From Conchocele bisecta (Eukaryota; Mollusca; Bivalvia; Lucinida; Thyasiridae), in contig CM055277.1 of the NCBI GenBank assembly GCA_029237695.1, positions 39,714,242 to 39,778,241 on the forward strand: 64,000 nucleotides of DNA, in the 5' to 3' direction. This document shows, piece by piece, positions 11,951 through 23,059 of this stretch (its first letter is position 1; each line of letters starts with the position of its first letter). The notes beneath the pieces were generated by a model. The model searched no databases, had not been told where the DNA came from, and saw only the letters and a list, made by a program, of their open reading frames with translations. The translations under genes and the position numbers were made by a program.

Positions 11951-12174
11951 GTTTAAACTTTATTTATTTTACAATGATTACAAACAAGCGTGAGAGCACA
12001 GATGAAGGCGTAAAGGCGGTCATTAATGTGGGAGGAAACCGGAGAACCTGGAGGAAACCCACTTGTCCGATCTGGCGACCACCATACATCTTACATACTG
12101 CCCCGGCCGAGGATCGAACCCGGGGCCGCATTGGTGAGAAGCGCGCTCGTTACCGATTGCGCTAACCGGACAAC
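11951..12174 (-). repeat. tRNA-derived SINE
   Basis: Read on the minus strand, the head from 12174 folds like a tRNA gene. A box TTAGCGCAATCGG lies at about 12153-12165 and B box GGTTCGATCC at 12111-12120, inside GGCCCCGGGTTCGATCCTCG. A tRNA-unrelated body and an A/T-rich AATAAATAAAG tail follow near 11951-11965. It is a retroposed SINE, not a functional tRNA gene, because the acceptor stem is not closed and the body and tail follow. Confidence 0.75.
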
Positions 12175-12540
12175 CTAACACACTGATTGAAATCATACCC
12201 CAGTAAACTACATGTAAGTGACTTATCACAAGCATATCTAACCCTTACAATGCCAAATTAGATTTTGTTGTCTGCTGTTTATGTTTCAGTTTCCATTTTT
12301 CTCATGGTTTGGTAGTACATTAGAATCATTTCCAGTGGACTATAGGCACATTTGCCTTATAAACAAGGTGAACATAAGTCCCTAGTGACCTTAACCTTAG
12401 GTGTTTGGGTGTGGGTCGTATGTGAAAGAAAGCACCATCCCTAGACAGACATTGTGGGCAAGCATTATTGAAATAGGTGAATAAATTGGTGGGGGCATAC
12501 AAATATATAAATGTAAGTACTTTTTCATCAATTACAAAAA
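12175..12540. other. intergenic with a truncated MITE C arm
   Basis: 12240-12340 carries a single arm of the GTCGTCTG family (TTTTGTTGTCTGCTGTTT). The rest is featureless up to the next large repeat. Confidence 0.4.
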
Positions 12541-15497
12541 CAAGAGGCCCAAATGGGCCTGTATCGCTCACCTAAAAGCCTCCATAGTGGTCATCTTGAT
12601 TTCACAAAGACTCTTCACTTACAACTTCAAATGTTCCACAGAATTTGTTGGTACCTTCTGATCTAACATATATTGCGAATGTGCATGTGATTTACTGCTA
12701 TAAATTCGATTTGATATATAAAATGACCATATTCGGTCAAAAATAAAATTTGACCCCTATTGACCCCATCGGGCCATGACCATTTTTGACCCAGAGGCCA
12801 CCATATGAACAAATCTGAATCAGCGTTAACTATCGATCATTCATACAAAGTTTCGTTCGAAATCGGTCGGGCGGGTTTGTGTGAGAAGAAGATTTTTTGA
12901 CAATTTGACCTACTTTTCAACGCGGACTCTTAGGATTTGGTTGATGACCTCCAGACTTTTGACAAAAATGAACAGGCTTCACAACAAACATTTCAATTAA
13001 GTTTGGTCAAATAAAATCGGCCAATGCAGTTCACAATGAAGAAGTCCTTTGAAATCTTTTTAGTAAAAGAACAACCTTTTGACCTGTCTTGGTGGCCATC
13101 TTGGATGACGTAATCATCTGATTTTGGCAATAAAACATGCTTCCAGAGTAATCGTCTCGTCGATACCTTGGATTGGATATATTATATGACCATATTTCGG
13201 TCAAAAATATAATTTGACCCCTAGTTGACCCCTCCGCCCCTCGGGCCACGCCCATTTTGACCCATGTGCCACCATTTGACAAATCTGAAACAGCGTTAAA
13301 TATCAATCATTCACATCCAAGTTTCGTCGAAAAATGAAGCCTGGAGGTTTGTGAGAAGAAGATTTTTTGGACAATTTGACTACTTTTCAACGGCGGACAT
13401 CTTGGATTTGGTGATGACCTCCATTTTAACAAAAATGGACAGGCTTCACCCACAGACCATTACAGTTAAGTTTGGCCAATATCGGCCAAGCAGTTCACAA
13501 GAAGAATACGTTTGAAAATCTTTAGTAAAAGAACAACTTTTTTACCTTTCGGTGTCCAATCTTGGATGACAAAATCATCTGATTTAGACAAAACATGCTG
13601 TAAGAGAGATCGTCTCGTCGATACATTCGATCCGATATAACTATATTATTCGATCAGATATACTATATGGTCATATTCTGTCAAAAATAAAATTTGACCC
13701 ACCCCCATTTTGACCCCTCGGGCCAACACCCATTTTTGACCAGGGGCCACCATATGAACAAATCTGAAAACAGCGGTAACTATCAATCATTCATTACCTT
13801 ACCAAGTCGACTATCGGCCTGGAGGTTTGTTGAGAAGAAGATTTTTTGACAATTTGACCTACTTCTCAACGGCGGCCATCTTGGATTTGGTGATGACCTC
13901 CATTTTAACAAAAATGAACAGGCTTACCCACAGACCATTACAGTTAAGTTTGGCCAATATCGGCCAAGCAGTTCACAAGAAAAAGACGTTTGAAATAACT
14001 TTAGTAAAAATAATGACCATTTGAACTATCAATGGCCAATCTTGGATGACGTATAATCATCTGATTCAGACAAAAAAATTCTCCAGAGTGATCGTCTCGT
14101 CAATACCTTCGATTTGATATATTACATGACTATATTCGGTTTTTAAAAATAAAATTTGACCCCTTTTTGTAGACCCCTCGGGCGACGACCCATTTTTGAC
14201 CCACAGGCCACCATATGAACAAATCTGAAAACAGCGCTAACTATCGATCATTCATACCCAGTATCGTCGAAATCGAACCTAGCGGTTCGTGAGAAGAAGA
14301 TTTTTTAAGATTTGACCTACTTCTCAATGTGGCGGCCATCTTGGATTTGGTGATGACCTCCATTTTAACAAAATGAACAGGCTTCAACACAAGTCCATTA
14401 CAGTTAAGTTTGGCCAATATCGGCCAAGCAGTTTCACAAGGAAAATGACGTTTGTAAATCTTTAGTAAAAGAATGACCATTTGAACTATCGGTGGCCATC
14501 TTGGATGACGTAATCATAGATTTAGACAAAAAAATATTCCAGAGTGATTTGTCTCGTCAATACCTTCGATTTGATATTATTACATGACTATATTCGGTTA
14601 AAAATAAAAAATAAAATTTGAACCAAACCTATTTGACCCTCGGGCGACGCCCATTTTTAACCCACGGGCCACCATATGAACAAATCTGAAACAGCGCTAA
14701 CTATCGATCATTCGTACCAAGTATCGTCGAAATCGGCCTGGCGGTTCGTGAGAGTGAGTGAGTGAGTGAGTGAGTGAATAGGGTTTAACGTCCGCTTTTC
14801 TGACATAGAGGTACAAGCCTCAGGGAGTCTACACGCAGAGGCGTCAACGGGGTCGTTGTCCCGTATCCACCTGTACCGAGGGGGGTGGGGGGTAAATCCC
14901 AACTACAGAACTCAATATTTACAATCAAAATATATATTCAGTCCTGAAATTAGAACAACCTGATCTGGTGCCAGGTCCTCACCACACCAGCATCATTATA
15001 CATCCCCTAAGAAAAGTAATAGGATTAGCGCTAATCTTACTTTTATATATGGGGCATAGCCTGACTCAACTCTCACATACAAGAAAGCCAAAAATGTACA
15101 TGAGGGCCAAATCCGGTATAGTGGGTTCCGGAAAGTATGAACCCAATCGTTTAAGCCAGTTTAGTCGCCTTTTACGACAAGCAATGGCTACTGCAGCACT
15201 ATTCTCAGGATCAGTTGATCCCACCACGGTGCCTGCACGGGGCGGCGGTTCGTGAGAAGAAGATTTTTTAAGAATTTGACCTACTTTTCCATGGCGGCCA
15301 TCTTGGATTGTCGATGACCTCCATTTTAACAAATCTGAAATGGCATCACCCATATATCATCCCTGTGAAGTTTAACCAATATCGGCTCAGCAGTTCTGGC
15401 GGCGAAGAACATGATTGAAAATGTTCACGGACGGACGGACGACGGACACTTTGCCATAACAATAGCTCACATGAGCTTTGCTCATGTGAGCTGAAAA
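12541..15497 (+). repeat. GCTCACCT interspersed repeat with about 430-bp internal units
   Basis: Starts ACAAGAGGCCCAAATGGGCC...TCGCTCACCT and ends ATAGCTCACATGAGC...GTGAGCTGA. Internal units of about 430 bp repeat GGCGGCCATCTTGGATT, AAATAAAATTTGACCCC and CCATTTTAACAAA. Other copies are at 19211-20396, 24950-26607 and, inverted, 59503-61556. It is interrupted by a SINE-like insertion at 14750-15243. Small open frames here recur between units and have no independent support. Confidence 0.75.
14750..15243. repeat. SINE-like element with (GTGA)n and conserved core
   Basis: Flanked on one side by a (GTGA)n microsatellite and GGGTTTAACGTCCGC, and on the other by AGTCGCCTTTTACGACAAGC and GCACGGGG, both typical of mollusc V/Deu-type SINEs. 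The segment near 14935-14990 (GTGCCAGGTCCTCACCACAC) matches, inverted, the element at 56975-57210. It is inserted inside the repeat at 12541-15497. Confidence 0.6.
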
Positions 15498-15498
15498 G

Positions 15499-17361
15499 TC
15501 ACCTTCCCCAAAAGAATTATGTGTTGAAATTCAATCAAATATTGATTTTATAGGGAAAATACAATTTTTCTATGGGAATTTAACTTGGGGGCTAAAATAG
15601 CCTTTCTGAAACAATTTTTGAATTTGTTGAATGATTTTCGAAATCTACCTCTTCTCGCAATAAAATCAATATTTGATGTAATTTAACCAAATAACAAGAA
15701 ACGAGGCAAAGCCACGAAGGCCAGGTTTTTTCCAAGCATGGACACTTAGATAACATAATTATACCCACTTTTTGTAGACTAGGATGGCCGTGGGGCGAGC
15801 ATGGGACACTAAAAAAAATAGATAGTAGTAGATGGAAAAACTTTAACGAAAATAAAAAACTTTAACCGGACACACGGACGTACAGACGGACGGACGGACG
15901 TATGCGAAAATGTCGACAATATCGCGCTTTCCGCAAGCGGGTGCGACAATGATGATAAACACCCATGTGAAGTATCAAGGTAATGGGTGGAAGTGAAGCA
16001 GTTGCAGAGATATAGTACACGAAAAAAACTTTAACAAATAAATTCAAAGTAATTTGACCTTGACATTGTGCACAGGGGGGGGGGGGTGGGGGGGCCGCAC
16101 GGTTGGGGGTTAGAATGAAAATATTTGGACGATGTAAAACACCCATGTGAAGTTTCAAGGTAAGGTGGGCGCAAGCAGTTGCAGAGACATAGTATAATCG
16201 AAAAAGTTTTTTACCAAAAAATTTAACCAAAACGTACGTTAAAAAGTAAACGTTGAAAATGGCTAAGTCAATTACGTTAGAGAAATAATAGGTGAAGGTA
16301 AAAAAATGATCACATGTTGGATAGTTGTATGTGGTAGGCACCCCTTGGTTATGAAGCTGTGAAATGTTTGGTGGTACCTAGGTGGTACGGAGTTACCAAA
16401 GAAATGGACTTAAACACGAAAACTTAACCATTGTAAACGCGAAAAACTTAAACATTGAAATAAAATGGCTAAGTCGACTGCGTGGAAAAAAAAAAAAAAA
16501 AATGGGTGAAGTTAAAAAATTAAAAAAAAAAGTAACATGTTGGATAGTGGTATGGTGGTGGGCACCCCTTGATTATGAAGCTGTGAAAGTTTGATGGTCG
16601 TAGGTGGTACAGTACCAAAGAAATGGACTTAACACGAAAACTTAACAAAATTGTAAACGCGAAATTTTAAAAATTTAACATTGAAAAAATGGCTAAGTCG
16701 AACTGCGCGAAAAAAAAATGGGTCAAGTTAAAAAAAAAAAAAAAAGTAACATGTTGGATGTGATATGTGGTGGGCACCCTTGATTATGAAGCTGTGAAAG
16801 TTTGGTGGTCCTAGGTGGTACAGTACCAAAGAAATGGACTTAAACACGTAAAAACTTAACATTGTAACGCGAAAACTTAACATTGAAAATGGCTAAGTCG
16901 ACTACGCGGAAAAAATGGGTCAAGTTTAAAAAAAAGTAAAACATGTTGGATAGTGATATGTGGTGGGCACCCTTTGATTATGAAGCTGTGAAATTTTGTT
17001 TGGTGGTCCTAGGTAGGTTAAAGTAACAAAGAAATGGACTCAAACACGAAAACTTAACATTGAAAATGGCTAAAGTCGACTACGCGGGAAAAAAAATGGG
17101 TCAAGTTAAAAAAACGTAACATGTTGGATAGTGATATGGTGAGGGCACCCTTTGATTATGAAGTTGTGAAAGTTTGGTGGTCCTAGGTGGTACAGTAACA
17201 AAGAAATGGACTCCAAACACGAAAAACTTAACATTGATTGTGGATGCCGCCGCCGCCCGCCCGCCGCCCGCCGCCCGCCGCCCGCCGCCCGGCTTTCGCC
17301 AATCCAATAGCCTGGATTTTTTTTAAAAAAACCTGGCTAAAAAACATTGGGGGAAGGTGAC
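15499..17361. mobile_element. MITE E split by composite element copy 2
   Basis: Left end GTCACCTTCCCCAA at 15499 and right end TTGGGGGAAGGTGAC ending at 17361 are inverted. Between them is a short body (TCAAATATTGATTTTAT, later ATAAAATCAATATTTGAT) and then the whole composite element at 15693-17345. A related uninterrupted but diverged copy is at 21210-21532. Confidence 0.6.
15693..17345 (+). mobile_element. composite tandem-repeat element, copy 2
   Basis: Same head (AACAAGAAACGAGGCAAAGC) and tail (GGCTTTCGCCAATCC, CCTGGCTAAAAA) as 4191-7684. It has only about two 150-bp satellite units, then about five 190-bp units (ATGGCTAAGTC starts near 16257, 16467, 16689, 16890 and 17065), and a CCGCCCG tract at 17246-17293. 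It lies inside MITE E. Confidence 0.6.
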
Positions 17362-17695
17362 TTTTTTGTTATTGATAACAAAAATACATACATTTTAATA
17401 TGTTTTAGATTTAAGGTGTTTAATAGCAAAAAGTTTGTCGGCAGCAAAACGTGGAGCAGACAGCAGCCAAAATCTTTGTTAGCCCATTTTTGTGGCGGGC
17501 CACATGATTCATTAAACCATGGATCTCCATTAATTGTGTCACTAAGTGATATTTGTGCAGTTATTAAAGTAGTGGTCTTACAATTCTGAATGGTTATAAT
17601 GGAGAATTGACTGAAATGTCCTGCCAATTTTTAACGATTTCAAAATGTATCCGATTGTGAAACACTATACATGTACATGTCTATAACCCAGCCCA
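17362..17695. other. intergenic, nothing recognised
   Basis: Overlapping open frames on both strands (17337-17627 minus, 17347-17589 plus) have no recognisable motif or splice-site context. I call no gene. Confidence 0.4.
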
Positions 17696-17942
17696 GGGGC
17701 CCGTTTCACTAAATTTTGTATGACTAAAATGTTCATAAGTGCAAATTTAGGATCGTCTGGAAATTTCAATTGATGGATTTACATTTATTTTTTTGAGCAT
17801 AGGCTGCATATGCAGCCTATGCTCAATAAATGTAAATCCGTAATTGTTTACAAGAAAACATTGTTAATGTGCAATTTACAGACATTCTTAAGTTTGCACT
17901 TTGTAACATTTTAGTTGTACAAAGTTTAGTGAAACAGCCCCC
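17696..17942. mobile_element. palindromic MITE D, second copy
   Basis: GGGGCCCGTTTCACTAAATT at the left and the complementary AAAGTTTAGTGAAACAGCCCC at the right. The same central palindrome (GCATAGGCTGCATATGCAGC) lies at about 17800-17820 and the same internal ATGTTCATAAGTGC word is present. Confidence 0.7.
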
Positions 17943-18079
17943 AGTTGTATGGCAGTTGAGCAAGCATTTTAACTGCTCTCTCTATCACTAGTAAATTAAG
18001 CAAACTATGGATACTACACAGTAAAACCTCTCTAAACCAGAAAACCTGTGTTTTAGGGTGTATGAACATTTTGAAATAT

Positions 18080-18360
18080 TTTCATTCCAATTTCCCGATT
18101 TCAAATTCAATGTGTATTTTACATTTTTCAAATGTATCATTGATTTTCTTCCTTGTTAAATAGGGAGTGAACAAAAATTCACTTATTTGAGCTGCAAAAG
18201 GCAAATACTGTTCTTGCAGCTCAACTAAGTGAATTATCAACTTTATTACAGTACTTTATTACTACTCGATTTGAAAATCAATGCGTATTTTCACATTGCT
18301 GTGAGCATTTTGTACTCCCACTTTCGATAATCAATGCGTATTCTGCTAAATTATGAAGCT
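18080..18360. repeat. AT-rich MITE F (CAATGCGTATT)
   Basis: Inverted arms: CGATTTCAAATTCAATGTG...CAAATGTATCATTGATTTTC on the left and GATTTGAAAATCAATGCG...GATAATCAATGCGTATT on the right, with a stem around TTGAGCTGCAAAAG/CTTGCAGCTCAA. Related copies lie at about 21960-22270 and 22865-23115 (inverted). Confidence 0.5.
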
Positions 18361-18611
18361 GTGAAAGTTTGGTGGTCCTAGGTGGTACAGTACCAAAGAA
18401 ATGGACTTAAACACGAAAACTTAACATTAAAATACACCATTACGCACCTTATCTGAAGCTGTGCATACCCCGAAAAAATAAATTAGGTATATAATGAAGG
18501 TTCGGGTATGTACATGTAGCTGTCACAACTGATAATTTTATATTATTTTTAAGCATTTGTTTAGAATTGTTCCACTCGATTATTCCAAAATTTGGATGAG
18601 CACCTATTACA

Positions 18612-18690
18612 GTAGAGTCTTACTAAACCGGACAAGCTGGGGGTTCCCGATGGTGTCCAATTTAGTGAGGTTCCGTAGTAAATCAGGTAT
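18612..18690. repeat. short Tc1/mariner-type MITE (CTAAACCGGAC)
   Basis: Left ACAGTAGAGTCTTACTAAACCGGAC-type end and right CCAATTTAGTGAGGTTCC-type end are inverted, with almost no internal sequence. Similar pairs occur at 20680-20757, 51371-51436 and 53571-53765, all sharing a core of CTAAACCGGACACC type. Confidence 0.5.
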
Positions 18691-18695
18691 ATGAT

Positions 18696-19168
18696 CAGGG
18701 CTCCAGATAAGGAATTAGTAATTGAGTATTGTCACTCCATCATTTCTGAAGCAAGTGGGTGTTTCAAAATTTTAATTGGGTAAAATAAAATCACACTACT
18801 GTTTACACATCAACAGACAGCAATTATTGAGATAGTTTGCTTCGAAATGAAAACATGTCTTGGCATTTCATTAGAATTGTCTCCTTGGAGACTTATGGAT
18901 GTCCTTTAAATTGCATGATGAATTTAGTGCAACAAATTTAACAAAAAAGTTCTATTTTAACCAAAGAAAAAGCAACCTTTTGCTTACCCAAAAAATATAT
19001 AGGATATTATAGGACATTTTGAAAAGTCTGAAAAATATAGGAATTATAGGAATTATAGGACTGCTGGAACGGCTGTTTTTGATACTCGCTACTTCTGATT
19101 TCAATTGGGTTTTTGGCAATTTTAAAATTGGGGTATTTAAGCAAATACGCAGCTTATCGGGAGCTCTG
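18696..19168 (+). mobile_element. MITE family A, third copy, interrupted
   Basis: Starts CAGGGCTCCAGATAAGGAAT and ends CTTATCGGGAGCTCTG. About 190 bp near 18890-19080 are foreign to the family, so this copy contains a secondary insertion. Confidence 0.55.
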
Positions 19169-19210
19169 TATAACTGAGCACACCCAAGGTATGCATACAT
19201 GTGTGTCATA

Positions 19211-20396
19211 AACAAGAGGGCCATGATGGCCCTAATTCGCTCACCTGACTCCATGAACATGTACCAGAGGAGAATGTGACATTGAGTTCATGTGTTTTAA
19301 AAAAAATTGTGCTATTTTTAGATGGCGGTCATCTTGGATTAAGCGATGACTCATTTTACCAAATCTGAAAATGCTTCACCCAAGGATCTTAACTTACTAT
19401 GAAGTTTGGCCAGCATCGGCCATGTGGTTTCTGAGAAAAAGACGTTCTAAAATCTCGAATAAATGGACCTTTTGGCGGCCATCATGGATGACATAATCAT
19501 CCGATTCCTACAAATATTGCACGAGAGCAATCGCCTCATCGATATCTTCAATTTGATATATGACATGAGCATATTCGGTCAAAAATAAAAGGGCCACGCC
19601 CATTTTTTGACCTCGGGGGGGGTCACCATTTTAACACCTTTGAAAGGGCATTCTACATCGATCATTTCCTACCATGTTTCGTCGAAATCCGGCTAGCGGT
19701 TTCATGAGAAGAAGATTTTTTAAGAATTTGCTGCTATTTTTAAGATGGCGGCCATCTTGGATTAGCAGGAGCGACGACCTCCGCTTTAACAAAATCTGAC
19801 AAGGCTTCACCCATGGACCATAACTGTAAAGTTTGGCCACCATGGGGCCAAGCGGTTTGTGTGAAGAAGAATTTTGAAATCTCTAATAAAAGAACCTTTT
19901 TGACTTTTGGCGGCCATCTTGGATGACATGACCATCCAATTTTGACAAAAAATGCACCAGAGCAATCGCCTCTTTTGATACCTTCGATTTGGTATAGAAA
20001 TGACCATATTCGGTCAAAAATAAAATTTGACCCCAATTTGACCACAAGGGCTACACCCATTTTTGACCCCGGGGTCACCATTTTAACAGCTTTTGAAAGA
20101 GCACTGTACATCGATCATTCATACCAAGTTTTGTTGAAATCCGGTTGGCGGATTCTTGAGAAGAAGATTTTTGAAGAATTTGTGCTATTTTTAGAGGCGG
20201 CAGCCATCTTGGATTACGTAATGAATGTCATTTAACAATTTTGGTAATCCACCCCCTACCTAAGGACCATGACCATGAAGTTTGGTGACTATAGGCCCAA
20301 TGGTTACCGAGGAGAACTGAGACGTTTGAAAATGTTCACGGACGACGGACACATTGCGGTAACAATAGCTCACAAGAACTTCGCTCAGGTGAGCTA
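19211..20396 (+). repeat. GCTCACCT interspersed repeat, short copy
   Basis: Starts ACAAGAGGGCCATGATGGCC...TCGCTCACCTG and ends AACAATAGCTCACAAGAAC...GGTGAGCTA. Two internal units carry GGCGGCCATCTTGGATGACA. Open frames on both strands belong to the repeat. Confidence 0.7.
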
Positions 20397-20679
20397 AAAA
20401 TAGTATTATTACAGTAAATCCACTCAAAATTGAACATTTACGTTCCTGCTTAGAATACATTAGAGAGGTTCAACCTTTCAACTGAAGAAAATTAAATTTC
20501 CTGGCCTTAAATCCGACTCCAAGAAGCATATTATTCCAATAATGTTTTGAATTCACTATTGAAATACAGACAGTCTACCGTAATAACCATGAATATTCAG
20601 ACACCATTTTTTGTTTTAAGAAGCCCATATAAAAATAGGGGTGGGGTTCCCCAAAACGAATTGTTTCCAAATAAATACA

Positions 20680-20757
20680 GTGGGAAGTCTCTAAACTGGA
20701 CCCCCTGGGAGGTCCCCAGGGTGTCCGGTTTAGAGACGTTCCACTGTAAATCAGACG
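20680..20757. repeat. short Tc1/mariner-type MITE
   Basis: CAGTGGGAAGTCTCTAAACTGGACCCCCTGGG-type left half and the complementary GGTGTCCGGTTTAGAGACGTTCCACTG-type right half form a hairpin of about 78 bp. Confidence 0.55.
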
Positions 20758-20813
20758 TATGGCTATGTCAGCTCATGCAGGTGTGCTTCACGAACTTGAA
20801 CAGGCATTATCAT

Positions 20814-21103
20814 CAGTAGCCAATTTCATCAAAATTGCAAAGTACATGTATACTTATATCATGTATATAGCAAAGTACTTGTTTCCCAAAAATGCATTAT
20901 TTCATACAGAACTAACCACTGCATATATTTTATGATTAAAAGTATGCAGAATCGTTATACTGAATTTATTACATTATCACTTAATGTAATAAATTCAGTA
21001 TAATAAAAATTCATAAATTTATCCTTATATTGCAAATTTCTCCCTGAAAGTATACTTTGCTAGATAAGTAATACTTTGCAATGTTGGTTGAAATAGGCGA
21101 CAG
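20814..21103. mobile_element. MITE G (CAGTAGCCAATTTCATCAAA ends)
   Basis: Left end CAGTAGCCAATTTCATC with AAATTGCAAAGTA; right end TACTTTGCAATGTTGG with AATAGGCGACAG. The centre is the palindrome AATGTAATAAATTCAGTATA and its complement. A second copy is at 45956-46286. Confidence 0.7.
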
Positions 21104-21209
21104 ATATTTACTGTCCTGTTCCACATTTTGCTGCCGATGATCTTTTGGCTATTAAAACACATTAAATCTAAAACATATTTAAATGTAAGTACTTTTTCAT
21201 CAATAACAA

Positions 21210-21532
21210 GTCACCCTCCCTAAAAAAAAAAATATATTTGATGAAATTCCATCAAATATTGATTTTATTGCGAAAATTGCAGTTGCAGGAAGAGTAGAAA
21301 AACGATCAATTTTGGAAAATTAACTCTGAAACCTCACTAGATACATGTAGCTTGGAAATGATGTAAACTAAGAAAACAAAATGTAGATTTTGAAAATCGG
21401 TCCACAAATTCCAAAAAAAAAAAATTTTATTTTTAGCCCCCATGTTAAATTCCCATAGGAAAATCGTTTTTCCGTAATAAAATCCATATTTGGTGGAATT
21501 TTCATCAAATAATTGTTTTCGGGGATGGGTGA
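21210..21532. mobile_element. MITE E, diverged copy
   Basis: Left GTCACCCTCCCTAAAAA and right GGGGATGGGTGACA are inverted, with TCAAATATTGATTTTATTGC and the complementary AATAAAATCCATATTTGG inside. The right-arm foldback at 63157-63727 shares this internal word. Confidence 0.5.
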
Positions 21533-21816
21533 CAACAACATGGAACAGAATGTAGGTGACAATAAAGAAATCGAATAAAACTAAGGATACAGAGACTGCA
21601 TGGGTGTCCCGATTTAGAGAGGTTCTACTGTATTGTTATTATGATAAAACAATACAACCACACTGTCCCTAAACAGTTGGACATTGTTTGGTACAGGGCA
21701 TCAGATATGTATATGTGTTTCCAAGATTAAATTATGTCCAAATATTTAGGGTTAGTATGGTAATATTTATGAGAAGAGAGAAAGCAACATTTCTCTACCT
21801 GTTCCCATGGCACTAG

Positions 21817-21920
21817 CTCCACAAACAAAGGTTATGGTGTTATTTGATACATCGTCTGTTACTCAGCAGACAGCAGATCCAATACCACCTGAATCAGAAA
21901 ATGGATCACAGCGCTCCAGA
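21817..21920 (+). CDS. candidate host exon, weak
   Basis: A pyrimidine-rich tract ending CACTAG at 21816 precedes an open stretch of 104 nt that ends at 21920 before a strong donor GTAAGT. It would encode a Ser/Thr/Gln/Pro-rich, apparently disordered segment of about 34 residues containing VMVLFDTSS. I see no partner exon and no recognised family. A chance open frame is the main alternative. Confidence 0.25.
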
Positions 21921-21959
21921 GTAAGTGTTACATCAAAAGAGTAATTACGGTATACCCCA

Positions 21960-22300
21960 GATTTCTTAAATTCAATGCGTTCTTTACTTTTACAAATGTA
22001 TTATTGATTTTTTTCCACCTTATCAAATAGGGAACAAATGATAAAATAAAAACAAAGAAATTAAAAATTCACTTATTTTCTGAGCTGCAAAAGCAAACGC
22101 TTTTGCTTTTTGCAGTTCAATAAGTAAGTATGTTCAACTATATTACAGTATTTTCACTACTAAATATTTGAAAATCAATGTGTATTTTCACATTGCTGTA
22201 AGTATTTTGTATGCTCACTTTTGATAATCAATGCGTAATTGTGCTAAATAAGTGCGTAAAATTAAAAAACTACACCAATACGACACCTTATCTGGAGATC
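21960..22300. repeat. MITE F, second copy
   Basis: Left arm ATTTCTTAAATTCAATGCG, stem TGAGCTGCAAAAGC/TTTTTGCAGTTCAA, right arm ATATTTGAAAATCAATGTG and GATAATCAATGCGTAAT. It corresponds to 18080-18360. Confidence 0.5.
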
Positions 22301-22514
22301 TGGATCACCAGTAGATACATGTATTTTGAGAATGATTGTCATCCTGCAGATAAATTTCATGGGTTGCATATACATGTACACGTATATGATGGTTCCAAAC
22401 CTGATATCATGATTTGCTTATGACATTTCTAGTTAAGATTAAATCTAAATTGGTTCAATGACATTCCATACGCGGAAATAAAAGTCCACAATAAGGCTAA
22501 CCTTTGAAGTGTAA

Positions 22515-22710
22515 ATGTGGCTGTGACTGAAGAAAATGGGGCTTATAGCATTTGTGACAAGTTTACATCTTGATCATATAGCACTCATGTAGCCCGATAA
22601 TGATCTTTGTTAGAAGCATGACAATTGTTTCATTGATGGAATGGATGCACAGGCTAATCTGGATCTAACTGGTCACAAAACTCATAAGCCCCATTTCTCC
22701 AGCCACATAT
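22515..22710. mobile_element. MITE family B, third copy
   Basis: Starts ATGTGGCTGTGACTGAAG and ends CCCCATTTCTCCAGCCACATAT. It lacks part of the central stem seen at 2955-3179. Confidence 0.65.
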
Positions 22711-23059
22711 AGAGAAAACAACCATTGTCATACCACAGATAAATTTCTCGTGTTTTGATTGGTCAGTTTGATGGGTAATACGAGCCTGAATTACCTGTCA
22801 AGCCAGTCAACACAGCTCGACTAATAATGGCGGCAGGTCGAGGCCAGAGCAGAGGTCCAGATGAATACGCATTGATTATCAAAAGTGGGAGTACAAAATA
22901 TGCACAGCAATGTGAAAATAAACATTGATTTTGAAATTGAGTAGTGAAAATACTGTCATAAAGTTGAAAATTCATCTTAGTTCAGCTGCAAAAACTTTTT
23001 GCGGCTCAAATAAGTGAATGTTTAATTTTTTTTATAATTTGTTTTATCCTTTGTTCCCT

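Noticed and set aside
12100..12174. Possible tRNA gene
   Set aside because: Only the A and B boxes are good; the sequence continues into a SINE body and A/T-rich tail, and the acceptor stem does not close.
14752..14776. (GTGA)n as an independent microsatellite locus
   Set aside because: It is the edge of a SINE-like insertion, as in other mollusc SINEs, and was annotated with it.
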